Positions 19,879-30,077 of a stretch of DNA of 64,000 nt are shown piece after piece (positions within the stretch are counted from its first letter, which is position 1; each line of letters opens with the position of its first letter). A program made the position numbers and the translations under genes. The stretch covers positions 1 through 64,000 of the forward strand of contig QPMI01000190.1 in NCBI GenBank assembly GCA_004431415.1. Direction: 5' to 3'. This stretch comes from Cyanophora paradoxa (lineage: Eukaryota; Glaucocystophyceae; Cyanophorales; Cyanophoraceae). The notes below the pieces were generated by a model. It was not told the DNA's origin, made no database searches, and saw only the letters and a list, made by a program, of their open reading frames with translations.

Positions 19879-22800
19879 ATGGCGGCAGTAGCCACCGCGT
19901 CTCTGCCGTCCGTATCTCTAGCAGAGAGCGTGCAGAGCGCGTTGGGACACGCTATGGCGCCAGCACCGCCGCCCCCGCCACCCAAGCCCGGCGCGACAAT
20001 GCACGGCACGCAGACAGGCAGCCCCGGGCAGAGTCAGTCCTTTAAAGGCGTGGACTTCGCGAAGATCCTGGACATCTTCACAAACAAGCACTCGGCGGAG
20101 CTGCACGACCGGCAGGTGGCAGCGCTGGAGAAGATCTGGAGGCGGTGCCAGTCCGGAATCATATCCTTGAGCCTAGCTACGAAGCCTCTGTGCCGCCTCG
20201 CGCCCCCGCTGCTGGCCCTGACCCGCGCGCACGTCGTAAAGGACCTGCCGCAGCTTCAGGAGGTCATGCGGCTCTCGGCGGCGCGCATCTCGGCGGGGCA
20301 CGCGCAGTTCGTGGAGCCATTCTGCAGGATACTCCTCCTCTGCGCCGTGCCCTTCGTCAAGGAGTTCGCGCACGAGGAGCTGACGGGCGTCGAGGACGTC
20401 TGCTCGACGATAGCCACTGTCGGGCGCATGCTCTCGTGCCCCGAGCCGCAGGTCCAGATGCAGGCAGCCAACGTGCGCGCCCCGCCCCGCCCCGCCCCGC
20501 CCCGCCCCGCCCGGCGGCGGCCCCAGCGGCGGCCCTGGCGGGCCCGCGGCCCCCGCGCGCCGGCCGGGGCTGACGAGGGCGGGGCGCGGGGCGCAGACGC
20601 TGATCGCGGTGGCGTCGCTGATGCGGCGGAAGCCGACGGTGGAGACGGACGGGGAGCTGGTGCGGCAGGCGCTGCTCGTGACGCCGCGCATGGTCCTGGA
20701 GAGCGGCGTCGTGGAGGCCGTCGTCGCCGCGCTGCGGGCCGAGCAGCACGCTGGCGTCCAGCTCGCCATCGTCCGCTGCCTCCGCGAGTTCTCCTACGCC
20801 GACGACCTCTGCCCCCAGATCACCCAGGGCGCGCCCCCGCTGCCCCCGCCCCCCCTCCCCTCCCTGCCGGGGCGGGCGGGGGTGCTGAGGGGACTGGGCG
20901 GGGGTAGCGGGGGCGCTGGAGCTGGTGGTGAACTTCCTGCAGCTGGACTTCGAGCACGAGGGCATCCCCGTCGTCGTCGAGCTGCTCTGGAACGTCCTCG
21001 AGTCCGACCCGGAGTCCCGCGCCGTCCTCGGCTCCTGGCACGCCGTCAACACCCTCAAGGAGCTCGCCGCCCGCGTCTTCTGCGACGGCTACCGCACCAA
21101 GCACAAGGAGCTCCGCAACGAGCTCCTCATCGTGCGGCCCCCCCCTCCCCCTCCCCCGCGCGCGTCCGGGCGGGAGCGACGGCGGCGTGATGCCGGCGGC
21201 CTGCAGATCGCGACGCTGCTGGCGTACCACGGGGAGAACCGGAAGTACTTCCTCGAGACGGGCTTCCTCGAGCTCCTCCTCGTCTTCTCCACGGCCGCCG
21301 AGCTCGAGCTGCGGCACGAGGCCGTCCGCCCGCACTTCCTCGCGACGGGCGCGGCGGAGCTGGAGACGCGGAAGTGGATGTGGGGCCTGCTCTCGATGCT
21401 GAGCACGCACGGGGCGTCGCTGGAGGGGATCGTGCGGGGCGAGCTCCTCCGCGTCCTCCTCCTCTACCTCGAGGGCCCCGAGGCGCAGGCCGCGAGCGCC
21501 CTCCCCAAGTGGACCCCCGCCCAGCTCCGCGACCTCCAGGCCACCGCCCTCTCCGTCCTCTTCGCCCTCGTGCCCCTCTGCGGGGAGGAGTTCCAGCGCC
21601 TCGGGGGCCCCCGCCTGCTCCTCGCCTTCCTCGCCGCCCAGGCCCGCCCCGACGGCGACGCCCGCCTCCGGCAGCGCGCCCTCGCCCTCCTCGTCAACGT
21701 CGCGCCGCTGCCGGGCTTCGGGCTGGAGCTGGGGCGGCTGGGGGCGCTGCCCCTCATGCTGGGGCTGGCGGGGGACCCCTCGCAGGCCTACGTCGCCCGC
21801 CAGGACGCCGTCTCCGTGGTCGCCCTGCTCTGCGACGGCTGCGACGAGAACAAGTACGCGCTCGGCAAGGAGGGCGGCGTCCCCCTCCTCTCCTCCCACC
21901 TCCGCTGGGGGCCCGGCGAGGGCGGCCAGCGGGAGCAGCTCGTCACCGCCGTCGTCGACTGCGTGTGGCGCGCCGTCGTCGGGCACCCGCGCAACGAGGC
22001 CCGCTTCCTCAACGCCAACGGCGCGCCCCCGCCCGCCCTCGCTCGCTCGCTGGCTGGCGGGGCGGGGGTCTGAGGGGGCGGGACAGGGCTGGCGGCGCTG
22101 CTGGACCTGCTGGACGACTGCCCGGAGCTGATGCGCTTCCAGGTGATGGGCTGCCTCGCCGACCTCCTCGAGAACCCCGAGGCCCGCGACCTCTTCTTCC
22201 ACTGGCGCTCCCGCCGCTCCGCCCGCACCGCCGTCCGCCTGCTCCTCGCCTTCTGGGAGGAGGAGGAGGCCAAGTTCGGCATCGCCGACGACCGCGGCCT
22301 CCTCGCCAACAGCGAGGCGCCCCTCGAGGGCACCCGCGTCCCCCTCGAGGTCCCCGGCGGCACCGGCGCCGCCCTCCCCTCCGCCACCCTCCGCTCCCTC
22401 GCCCGCGCCCCCTCCGGCGCCTCCCTCCGCTCCTCCGCCCCCGCCCCCGCCCCCGCCCCCGCCCTCGGCGCCGCGGCGGCGGCGGGGCCCTCGGGCTACG
22501 CGGGCGGCGACGCGGGGGCTGCTGCGGGGGGCGGGAGCGGGTCGGCGTCGGCGCGGAGCGGGGCGGGGAGCGACAGCGTGGAGCGGCTGTACAGCCAGGA
22601 CATCAAGACGAAGATCTACTGCATCTTCCGGCGGGTCGGCTTCGAGCGGACGGAGGGCCTGGAGGCGCGGCAGCGGATGACGCTCGCCCTCGTGGAGCGC
22701 TACCTCGAGTTCCGGGAGGGGGAGGTCTGGCGCGAGATCCGCGCCGAGCTCGACGCCGAGGGGACGCGCCCCGTCTCCCCCGACGCCGCCCGCCTCGAGG

Positions 22801-23420
22801 CCGCCATCGCGCGGGACCTGGAGGCGGCGGGGCGGGTGCAGGCCGCCCAGGGCTCCCACCTGGAGGCGGTGACGGCGACGCGGCTCGCCGAGGAGCGCGA
22901 CTTCTACCGCGGCATCGTCGAGCGGGCGCGGGAGGGCGCCTCGGGGGGCCCCGCCGACTCCAAGGTCGCCTCCCGCCTCATCCCCGCCCTCACCTTCGCC
23001 GCCCGCCAGGAGGCCAAGGTCCGCCCCGAGCGCCGCCCCCGCCCGCGCCCTTGCTCGGCCCTCATCGGCGGCGCGCAGGCGAAGAAGGCCGAGATGCTGG
23101 CGCGCTCGCGCAAGGCGTACGTCGGCCCCCAGGAGGAGGCCGACGAGGGCCACGCGGCGCACGGCTCGGGGGCCCACTCGGCGCGCAGCCACTCCTCGCA
23201 GCGCGCCACGCAGCGCGCCTCGGGCGCCGGGCAGGGGCCCCGCGGCGACCTCGGCTCGGCGCGCTCGCAGCGCTCCAACGCGACGGCGACGCGCTCCTCG
23301 CGGGCCCCCGCGGGGGCCGGCACCGGCCGCACCGGCCGCCGCGACTCGCACGCCAGCAGCCGCAGCCCCAACCCCCGCAACGACTCCTCCTCCTCCCTCC
23401 TCCCCCGCAACCACGCCTAG
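19879..23420 (+). CDS. CFAP69: CFAP69-like cilia- and flagella-associated protein
   Basis: Large, mostly helical armadillo-type protein resembling CFAP69, needed for sperm flagella and cilia. After a Pro-rich start (MAAVATASLPSV, PAPPPPPPKPG) it reads KGVDFAKILDIFTNKHSAEL and ILLLCAVPFVKEFAHEELTG, followed by repeated helical segments. The C-terminal family block is clear: DIKTKIYCIFRRVGFERTEG, MTLALVERYLEFREGEVWRE, AELDAEGTRPVSPDAARLEA and RLAEERDFYRGIVERAR. A Ser/Arg/Ala-rich tail of about 110 residues ends at NHA-stop. Introns lie at about 20475-20599 (GT-AG, complementary GCGCCCCGCCC ends), 20830-20917, 21134-21207, 22025-22090 and 23021-23080. It implies the organism builds a motile flagellum. 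The family call rests on remembered conservation, not alignment. Confidence 0.8.
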
Positions 23421-23597
23421 CCCTCGATCCGCCACCGCCCACCCCTCTCGCTCCGCACGCCCGCCCCTCCCCCCCTTTCCCTTCCCTTCGTGCAGCATGT
23501 AGCCAGGCATGCGCACTGGAATAGAGCAGCGAGCTTTTTGAGTGGAGGAAGGGGATGCGCAGGGAGGGGGCTGGTGGGCTGAGGTGGGGATCTGCGG

Positions 23598-24756
23598 CTA
23601 GGCCTTGCGGACCCAGACGGTGCAGTGCGCGAAGGAGAGCTGGAACTTGCGACGGTGCTCGCGCTGCGGTTCCGGTTCCGGGCGCGCGCGTCGGGAGCTG
23701 GTGAAGGCGGCGGGGGCCGGGGGACGGGGCGCGTGCGCACGATGAGGAAGGGGAGCGTCGTGTCGTAGAGGGGGACGATGCCGAGGGGCTCGAGGGCCGC
23801 CCGGAGGCCCTCGTGCGTCCCCCGGCCGTCCTTGCCCCCGAGCCACGCCTCCTTCGGCGTGAAGCTGCCCCCGCGTCAGCGGCTGCCGGCTCTTGGAAGG
23901 GAGGGGGGGCGGCACTCGGTCATCCAGGTGTAGGGGGAGGTGAGGACGAGGAGGCCGCCGGGTTTGAGCAGGCGGGGCAGGGCCTCGAGGAAGGCCGATG
24001 GCGTGTGCAGCCGGTCGATCAGGTTCGCCCCCAGGACGATGTCCGCGGGGCCGCCCAGCGCCGCTGCGTCGAGCGCGCAGGCGTCGCCCTGCAGAAAGCG
24101 CGTCCGGGAGCGGTCGATGGCGGGGTCGACCTCGGCGCGCCGCTCGGAGGCGTTGGCGCCCTCCTCCACGCGCCGGTACGCCTCCTGGCCGCGCGCCTTC
24201 AGCCGGTCACAGCACTCCACGAACTTGTGCGAGTAGTCGAGGCCGACCGCCTCGCCGAACTCCCGCGCGAGCTCGAACGTGGAGCGGCCGACGGCGCAGC
24301 CGATGTCGAGCGCCCGCAGCTTCGAGAGGTCCGCCGCCGGCCCGTGCACCTTCCTCGCCGCCTTGACGCACTCGAGAGCGCAGCGCTTGGGGAAGTCGTA
24401 GGCAGCGCGCACGTCGATGCCCGCGTCCGGGAACTCGATCAGCTCCTCGCCCGGTGCGTAGTGAAACAAGATGTACTCGTGCAGAATCTTGTCGGTCTGC
24501 GGTATGATCAGGATCCCGGCCGCGCCACGTGCACGTGCAAAATTAAACCCAGAGCGATCCGCTGCGCACCTCGTACATCTGCGAAAAGTGAATTGGATAA
24601 AGATACATTCGAACAGAAGACCGAGAGGCAGGCGCTAGCGCTGGCTCCGGCATATTCGATCGCGCCGCATCGCTTTTGATCGATATCGTGGGTTCGGGCA
24701 GGATCGGGGAGGGTGAAAGACATGAGCGGTGGGCGCACGTTCGATTGTCCTGACAT
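23598..24756 (-). CDS. 4-mercaptohistidine N1-methyltransferase-like (OvoA C-terminal type)
   Basis: Class I SAM methyltransferase matching the stand-alone form of the OvoA C-terminal domain, which N-methylates 4-mercaptohistidine in ovothiol synthesis. Exon 1 is probably MSGQSN (ATG 24754-24756, donor GTGCGCCC), joining TDKILHEYILFHYAPGEEL near 24503. Hallmarks: FPKRCALECVKAARKVHG, the SAM motif ALDIGCAVGRSTFELAREFG, RTRFLQGDACALD, ANLIDRLHTPSAFLEAL, and GGLLVLTSPYTWMTE. After an intron near 23878-23910 come FTPKEAWLGGKDGRGTHEGL and LYDTTLPFLIVR, then KFQLSFAHCTVWVRKA-stop. The sulfoxide-synthase part of OvoA is not in this window. It is well known as a domain family. The exact substrate here is inferred. 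Confidence 0.85.
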
Positions 24757-25125
24757 CGCGGTCTGAGGCGCTACAGCTTGCGGCGTGCGGTGTGCTGAGC
24801 TGAGCGCCAGGAACCGGACTGTACCCAGGAAGGCCCTCTCTTCGCGCGCCAAGCTTAAGGGGCCCCCGCGCGCTCCATTAGCCCTTCGAGAGGAGAAGCA
24901 GGTGGCCTGAAGGCCCTGAACCCGAGCACGCGCCGCATGCGCAGTACTAGTGAGAGCTGCGGCAGACTGCTGAGCTAGAGTCCAGCGAGCTACGGGAGCG
25001 AGCTGGAACGCCAGCATCTCTTCTTCAATACAGCAGATTAGCTTCTACCTTCGTTGCGACTCGTACCCTGTCGAGCGCTTGAATCCTCATCGGAGACGTT
25101 GCGCAGCAGGGAGCTGCCCCTTGAG
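24757..25125. other. Divergent intergenic region
   Basis: About 370 bases between the starts of the ovothiol-type methyltransferase (-) and the TPR-like gene (+), so it should contain both promoters. No specific promoter element can be identified. Confidence 0.45.
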
Positions 25126-26291
25126 ATGCCGCCCTCGAGCGGGGCGGAGGAGGACCACGCGGAAGTGGACAAGCTGCTGCGGGACGCGCGGGCCGAGCGG
25201 AAGAATGCGAAGCACCACAATGGCCCCGTCGGTTTGATCAAGGCGGTGGCGATTCTCACTCAGGGGCTGGCGCGCTTTCCGCGCAGCCACGAGCTCTGGT
25301 TCGAGCGTACGCACGGTGCCGCGGCACGGCCCTACGCCTCTCCCCACGCGCATGCGCAGGGGCGCAGTGCCACCTGCAGCTGAAAAAGAGCGGGGAGGCG
25401 CTGGGGGACGCGAAGCAGGCGATCCTTCAGAGGCCGGCGAGCCACCTCGGCTACCTGGCGGAGGGCGAGGCGTACGCGCTGATGGACGACTACGCGCGCG
25501 CCATCGAATCCTTCAAGAAGCGCGCCGACCCCGTCCCGCGCACCTCCCCGCTCGCCCCCCTCCCTGCTAAAGAGATAGCGCGCGCCGGGCGCGAGCGCAG
25601 GGGCCTGGCGTTCGCGGCGAACGTCGAGCGCCTGCGCAAGGGCCTCCTCGAGGCGGAGGCGGAGCTCTCCCGCCGCCGCGCCGTCGTCCGTGCCGCCGGA
25701 CGCGGCCCGCCCGCTCGCCCCAACGCGCGCGACTCACGGGCCGGGTCGGCCAGGTCGTGCGGACGGAGGCAGCGGGGCATGGGTCGGCCGCCGGGGGCTC
25801 CCAACCCGCCTCCGAGCAGGGCCCTCCGAAGACGCAGGCCGTCCGCTGCCGCACCTGCTACCCCGAGGCGCCTTAACCCTTCCCCCTCCCCTCCTCGTCT
25901 TCAGCTGATCCGCCCCTCACATCGTTCAGGTGAACTACGACGGGGGCGGGCGCGCGATGCGCAGGCGGTACGCGGGGGCGCCCGGGCGGTGGGCGGGCCG
26001 CCTTCACGCCTTCACAACGGCGGCGGCCGGGGGCAGGGAGGCGGAGCTGAACGCACGGGTACCCCTGGCTCCCGTCGTCAACGTGGCCCTGCAGCGGCTC
26101 GCCGAAGAGGGCGGGCGAGAGGCCCTCGAGGAATACATGGCCCCCGGGTACGCTGCCCAGCCCGCCCGGCGAGGGGCAGCCGCCTCGGCGCGTCCACCCG
26201 CCCGTCTCAACGGCGGCGCAGGGGCGAGTGGGAGCGCGAGGTGCAGCGGCTCGTGGCAGCCGCCCGGCGCGCCCTCGACAGGGTCCGCTAG
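25126..26291 (+). CDS. TPR-like protein
   Basis: Spliced gene starting MPPSSGAEEDHAEVDKLLRD (ATG 25126-25128). Tetratricopeptide-like helices follow: AKHHNGPVGLIKAVAILTQG with LARFPRSHELWFER, then (after an intron near 25307-25375) LKKSGEALGDAKQAILQRPA, LGYLAEGEAYALMDDYARAI and ESFKKR. These have the small-residue and aromatic spacing of TPR pairs. Later exons read ANVERLRKGLLEAEAELSRR, NARVPLAPVVNVALQRLAEE and REALEEYMAPG. The final exon, WEREVQRLVAAARRALDRVR, stops at 26289-26291. A single RCRTCY segment near 25845 may or may not be exonic. The family is a scaffold; no specific partner can be read. Frames in the middle third (25680-25930) are uncertain. Confidence 0.6.
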
Positions 26292-26342
26292 TGGCCGGCG
26301 CGGTTTTGTACCCCTCCCGTGCGGGGCCAACAAGCAAGTGGG

Positions 26343-27172
26343 ATGGGGCTGCAGGTGGAGCCGCGGGCGGACGGCACATCGTGCGTCGTGATCGCCGTGG
26401 ACGAGTGCGCGCTTTCGTCGTACCCCGACATGCGCGCCGTGCGTGCCCCGACGTACCCCGTACCCCGCACCCCTTGCGAACCCGGGCCGCCCGCGCAGGC
26501 GGACTTCCGCCGTGTGCTGCCCCTCGAGCGCGACTGGGTTGCCCGCGGCCGGTGCGTCCCGGCCCCCGCCCCCTCCCGTCAGCCCCCCCGCCCTCTGAGG
26601 CTCTGCAGCGGGGTGGCGTGCCCCGCGGTGGCGGCCCTCTACGACAGCGCCGTCGCCCGCGGCTTCGCCGTCGTCTTCAGCAGGTGCGCCGCGCCGCCCG
26701 CCCCCTGCAGCGCCCCCTGCACACGCGCCCAGCGCCCCGCGCCGCTGCCTCACCGCCGGCCGGCAGCGACCGGCAGCCGGCGGACCACGACGCCACGGGG
26801 AACAACCTCGCGGCGCAGGGGTACACGGAGTTTTACGGCATCCTCACGCGGCCGGCCGGTGCGGGAGGGGGGGAGTCGGGTGGGTGGAGGGAGAGGGCGG
26901 GCTCCGAGGGGGCGGGGGTGCGGGGGCAGACTGGGGCGCGACGGCGGGGGAGCACAAGGCGCTGCTCCGGCACCGCCTCGCCGCCGACGACGGCCTCCAC
27001 ATCGTCCTCACCCTCGCCTCCCAGGCCCGCCCCCGCCCCGCCTCCTCTTCCCGCCCCTCCCTCCCCTCCTCGACCCCGCGCGGGGCCGGCGGGGCGGCAG
27101 GACTCGGACGTGGACGGCGGTCACACGGGGATACCCGTCGTCCTCCCCAACCCCCTCTACGTCGTCTTCTGA
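26343..27172 (+). CDS. HAD-family acid-phosphatase-like protein with degenerate active site
   Basis: Resembles class B / plant vegetative-storage-type acid phosphatases of the HAD superfamily. The start at 26343 gives MGLQVEPRADG. Motif I reads VVIAVDECALSSYPD, where active relatives have D-x-D-E-T-A-L-S: the nucleophilic first Asp is Ala here and the Thr position is Cys. Next are ADFRRVLPLERDWV, CPAVAALYDSAVARGFAVVF, then after an intron RQPADHDATGNNLAAQGYTE and FYGILTRP. A lysine follows in EHKALLRHRLAADDG. Motif IV reads TLASQ/DSDVDGG, with Ser where GDQ-type relatives have Asp. It ends IPVVLPNPLYVVF-stop at 27172, the typical family C-terminus. Fold assignment is good; catalytic activity is doubtful. 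Upstream exons for a signal peptide were not found. Confidence 0.75.
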
Positions 27173-27360
27173 CGCCGCCGGGGCTATGCATTTGTACAAC
27201 ACGGCGCCTACCCTGCCTACGGCCGTGAAAAAGGAGCTTTATAATTAGCGTACCCTGCCTGCCCTGCCTATTTACAGTGGGCCGTGCCCACAGAGGAAAG
27301 GTGAAAAAGACGGCCGAGGGCTGGGTCCCTCGCCGAGAAGCCGGGCCCGCTGCGCCGCGC

Positions 27361-28151
27361 TCAGTCGGCGTTCTTCTGCTTGTCGAAGAAGTGCTGGAGC
27401 TTGGAGGCGAGGTCGCGGTAGCTCTTGAGCTGCTGCGCCCGCGCGTGGTCGACCTCGTCCTGCAGGTTGCCCGTCTCGAGCGGCGTCGTCTTCGCCACGC
27501 CCGACTCGAGCACCGACGGCCGCGGGATCGGCTCGAAGAGCGGGTCTGCGCGGGCCCGAGTCAGCTGCATGCGCTAGCGGGGATGGCAAGGGGCGAACGC
27601 ACAGTTCCGATAGCTGCAGCGCACGCCGTCGTCGTCGTGGTTGTAGAAGAAGTGGTGCAGCTTTTCCGCGAGCTCCTCGTAGGCCGCGTGGTTTGGGTGC
27701 GCATCCAGCTTCTGCCCGTGCTTCGCTTGACCCTTCCCGGGCGTTACGGAGCGCGTGCACGGGCGTGACGGGCGTGACGACACCTCATAGAATTCTTCCA
27801 GCGCGGCGGCCAGTTCCTTCAAATGCAGGAGGCCCACTGTGCGAAATCGGCGCCCGATCGGTGCGAGAAAGCACTGCAGAATGCAAAGTTCTGCATGCGG
27901 GGAGGGCTGCGCGGCGCGCCCGCGCACCGTCATCTTGCGACCGAGCCTTGTGATCTAAAGCCTGCTGCAGTGCGGGCGGAAGACGGCTGAAGCGGAACTC
28001 CTCCTTGTCACCAGCCTTCTCAGTGCGCGGACGCTTGATGTAGAATCTACGAGGTATGAGAACGAATCACCGCCAGTTGCCGATCAGCGATGACGCACTG
28101 TTCCAGTGCCGCCCGCAGAGCGTCGACCGCCTCCGTTGGACGCTTCGCCAT
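27361..28151 (-). CDS. Unknown protein with an internal helical repeat
   Basis: Not recognised. The ATG at 28149-28151 starts MAKRPTEAVDALRAALEQCV. Later exons contain EEFRFSRLPPALQQALDHKA, VGLLHLKELAAALEEFYE, KLDAHPNHAAYEELAEKLHH with FFYNHDDDG, and PLFEPIPRPSVLESGV. The last exon reads LQDEVDHARAQQLKSYRDLA, SKLQHFFDKQKNAD, with the stop at 27361-27363. The segments YEELAEKLHHFF and YRDLASKLQHFF are clearly an internal repeat. The protein is short (about 190 residues), helical and charged. It lies head-to-head with the RsmJ-like gene, about 170 bases apart. An adaptor-like subunit is conceivable but unsupported. Confidence 0.6.
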
Positions 28152-28322
28152 GTTTTCTCGCGCGTACGCTTCTCGATTTAAGCTTTTCTCGTGTGTGTGC
28201 TTCGGGGAACTGTCGCGATCCGGTACCCGTCTGCGGACGACTCGCAGTTTGCTCCGCAAGCGAGCGGTGAGGCCGTCAGCGCTCTCGTGGACAGGAACAG
28301 AACGATCGAGACCTCTGCCGAG

Positions 28323-29875
28323 ATGCTCTTCGCGAGCGCCGGCCTCTCAGCTCCCTCGCACGCGTCCTGGCGATGCGGCGCGGCGATCGCTCACGCGGGG
28401 AGCGGCACGTTGCTTCGACCCGCCAGCTCCGTCGCGCCGGTCGGCCGATCCAGCTGCAGGCCGCGCTTCTGGTGGACGCTGGGCCTGAGGAGCGCGTGGG
28501 TCGGAAGCCGCGAGCTTGCCGGCAGCGCAAGGAGCATGTGGAGCGACGCGGCTCGCGGCATGCTTCGCCTGCGGCGGCCGGGCGCGGCGCCCGCACGCTT
28601 CGGCCTCGATCTGCGGCGGGGCCTCCGCGGGCCGTCCGCGGAGTACGCCTCGGTCTGCCGCGACCTGTGCGTGACGGAGGGAGACATACAGAGGGCGGAG
28701 GCGCTCGCGGCGGAGCTGCAGATCCCCGTCCAGCTGAAAGCCGACCTGGGGCTCGACACGCCCTGGAAGGCGGCGGCGCGGGGTAAGGGCCGGCGGCGGA
28801 GGAAGGACGAGCCAGAGGAGGAGCCGGCGGAGACAAAGTTTGTGCTGTGGTACGCGAACGACAAGCTGAAGGTGAAGCGGCTCGGGGCGAACCCGCTGGG
28901 CCCCTACCACGCCGACTTCCTGGGCGGCTCCAACGTCGTCCGCTCGAGGCGCGCGCGCTCGCGCTGCGCCGGCGGCGGGCACGCCGGCCTCCATATTTCT
29001 GAGCCGGCCGCTGATCCCCGCGGCAGGCAGTTCGACCGGAGGTCGCCGATCCTGCGGGCGTGCACGGTGCCGGGGCAGGCGCCCGGGGCGACGCGGGTGC
29101 TGGACTGCACGGCGGGGCTCGGCAAGGACGCCTTTGTGCTGGCGACCTTCGGCTTCCGCATGACGCTGCTCGAGCGCAACCCGATCATGCACGCCATCCT
29201 CCGCGACGCCCTCCGCCGCGCCGCCTTCGTCCGCCCCGCCCCGGCCCCGCCCCCCCCCGCCCTGGCCCTTGCGCCCTCCTGCGTTGCCGACGCGCGGGCT
29301 GACGGGACGCGCGGCGGCAGGAGCCGCGCGTTGGGGGGATGCGGCTGGTGCCGGAGCCGGCGGAGTCGCGGGAGTACCTGCAGGCGCTTGCGGGGGCCCC
29401 CGAGGAGGAGCGGCCCCACGTCGTCTTCGTCGGCGCGCCCCCCGCCCCCTGCCCTTCCACCCCGCCTCGCCCGGGCTGACCCCGCTCCCCGGCAGACCCG
29501 ATGTACCCGCAGAAGAAGGCGATCCCGGCGTCGCTGCCGAAGATGGACATGAGCATCGCGCGGGGCGTCGTGGGGAGCGACCGGGACTGGGAGGAGCTGC
29601 TGCGCCCCGCCCTCGCCGCCGCCCTCCGCCGCGTCGTCGTCAAGAAGCCCAAGGACGCCCCGCCCACGACCGTCGGCGAGCGGCCCCCCGACGTCTCCTT
29701 CCGCATGGTCCACACCCGCTTCGACGTCTTCCTCGCCGGCGCCCCCTCCCCCGCCGACGCCGCCGCCGCCCGCGCCGCCGCCGCCGAGGCCGCCGACGGG
29801 GCCGCCGCCGAGGAGGAGGAGGAGGAGGAGGAGGAGGAGGAGGAGGAGCAGGCGCAGGCAGAGAGGCAGGCGTAG
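28323..29875 (+). CDS. RsmJ-like 16S rRNA guanine-N2 methyltransferase, probably organellar
   Basis: Family of bacterial RsmJ, which methylates G1516 of small-subunit rRNA using SAM. The first 60-80 residues (from MLFASAGLSAPSHASWRCG) are Ser/Ala/Arg-rich and lack acidic residues, like an organelle transit peptide. The mature part reads ELQIPVQLKADLGLDTPWKA, FVLWYANDKLKVKRLG, NPLGPYHADFLGG, QFDRRSPILRACTVPG, then the SAM motif VLDCTAGLGKDAFVLATFGF and LLERNPIMHAIL. The catalytic block VVFV/DPMYPQKKA is joined over a GC-AG intron (about 29441-29502). It is followed by MSIARGVVGSDRDWEELLRP and RRVVVKKPKDAPP. The C-terminus is an Ala run followed by about 14 Glu residues. Neighbours on both sides are also putative organelle or unknown genes. 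Start choice is by in-frame ATG and leader composition. Confidence 0.88.
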
Positions 29876-30077
29876 CGCGGCTTCAAAACCAGCATATCTC
29901 TGTTGAAAGTGCATTGAAAGAAGCAAAGTGCGGAGGCACAAGCAAAAATAGAAGGACGCGATCGGAGTGGGCGGGATAGGGACGGAGGGCCCCTAAACTA
30001 GCGGAGCGCGGGGTGGGCAGGGGGAAGGGGCACAAGGCGAAGCGAGAACGGGGCGGGGTTGGGGGCCACGCGCGGGC

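Noticed and set aside
20820-23516. An 898-residue open frame on the minus strand opposite CFAP69
   Set aside because: An antisense shadow produced by high GC at third positions. It has no domain and is rich in Gly/Ala/Arg/Glu repeats.
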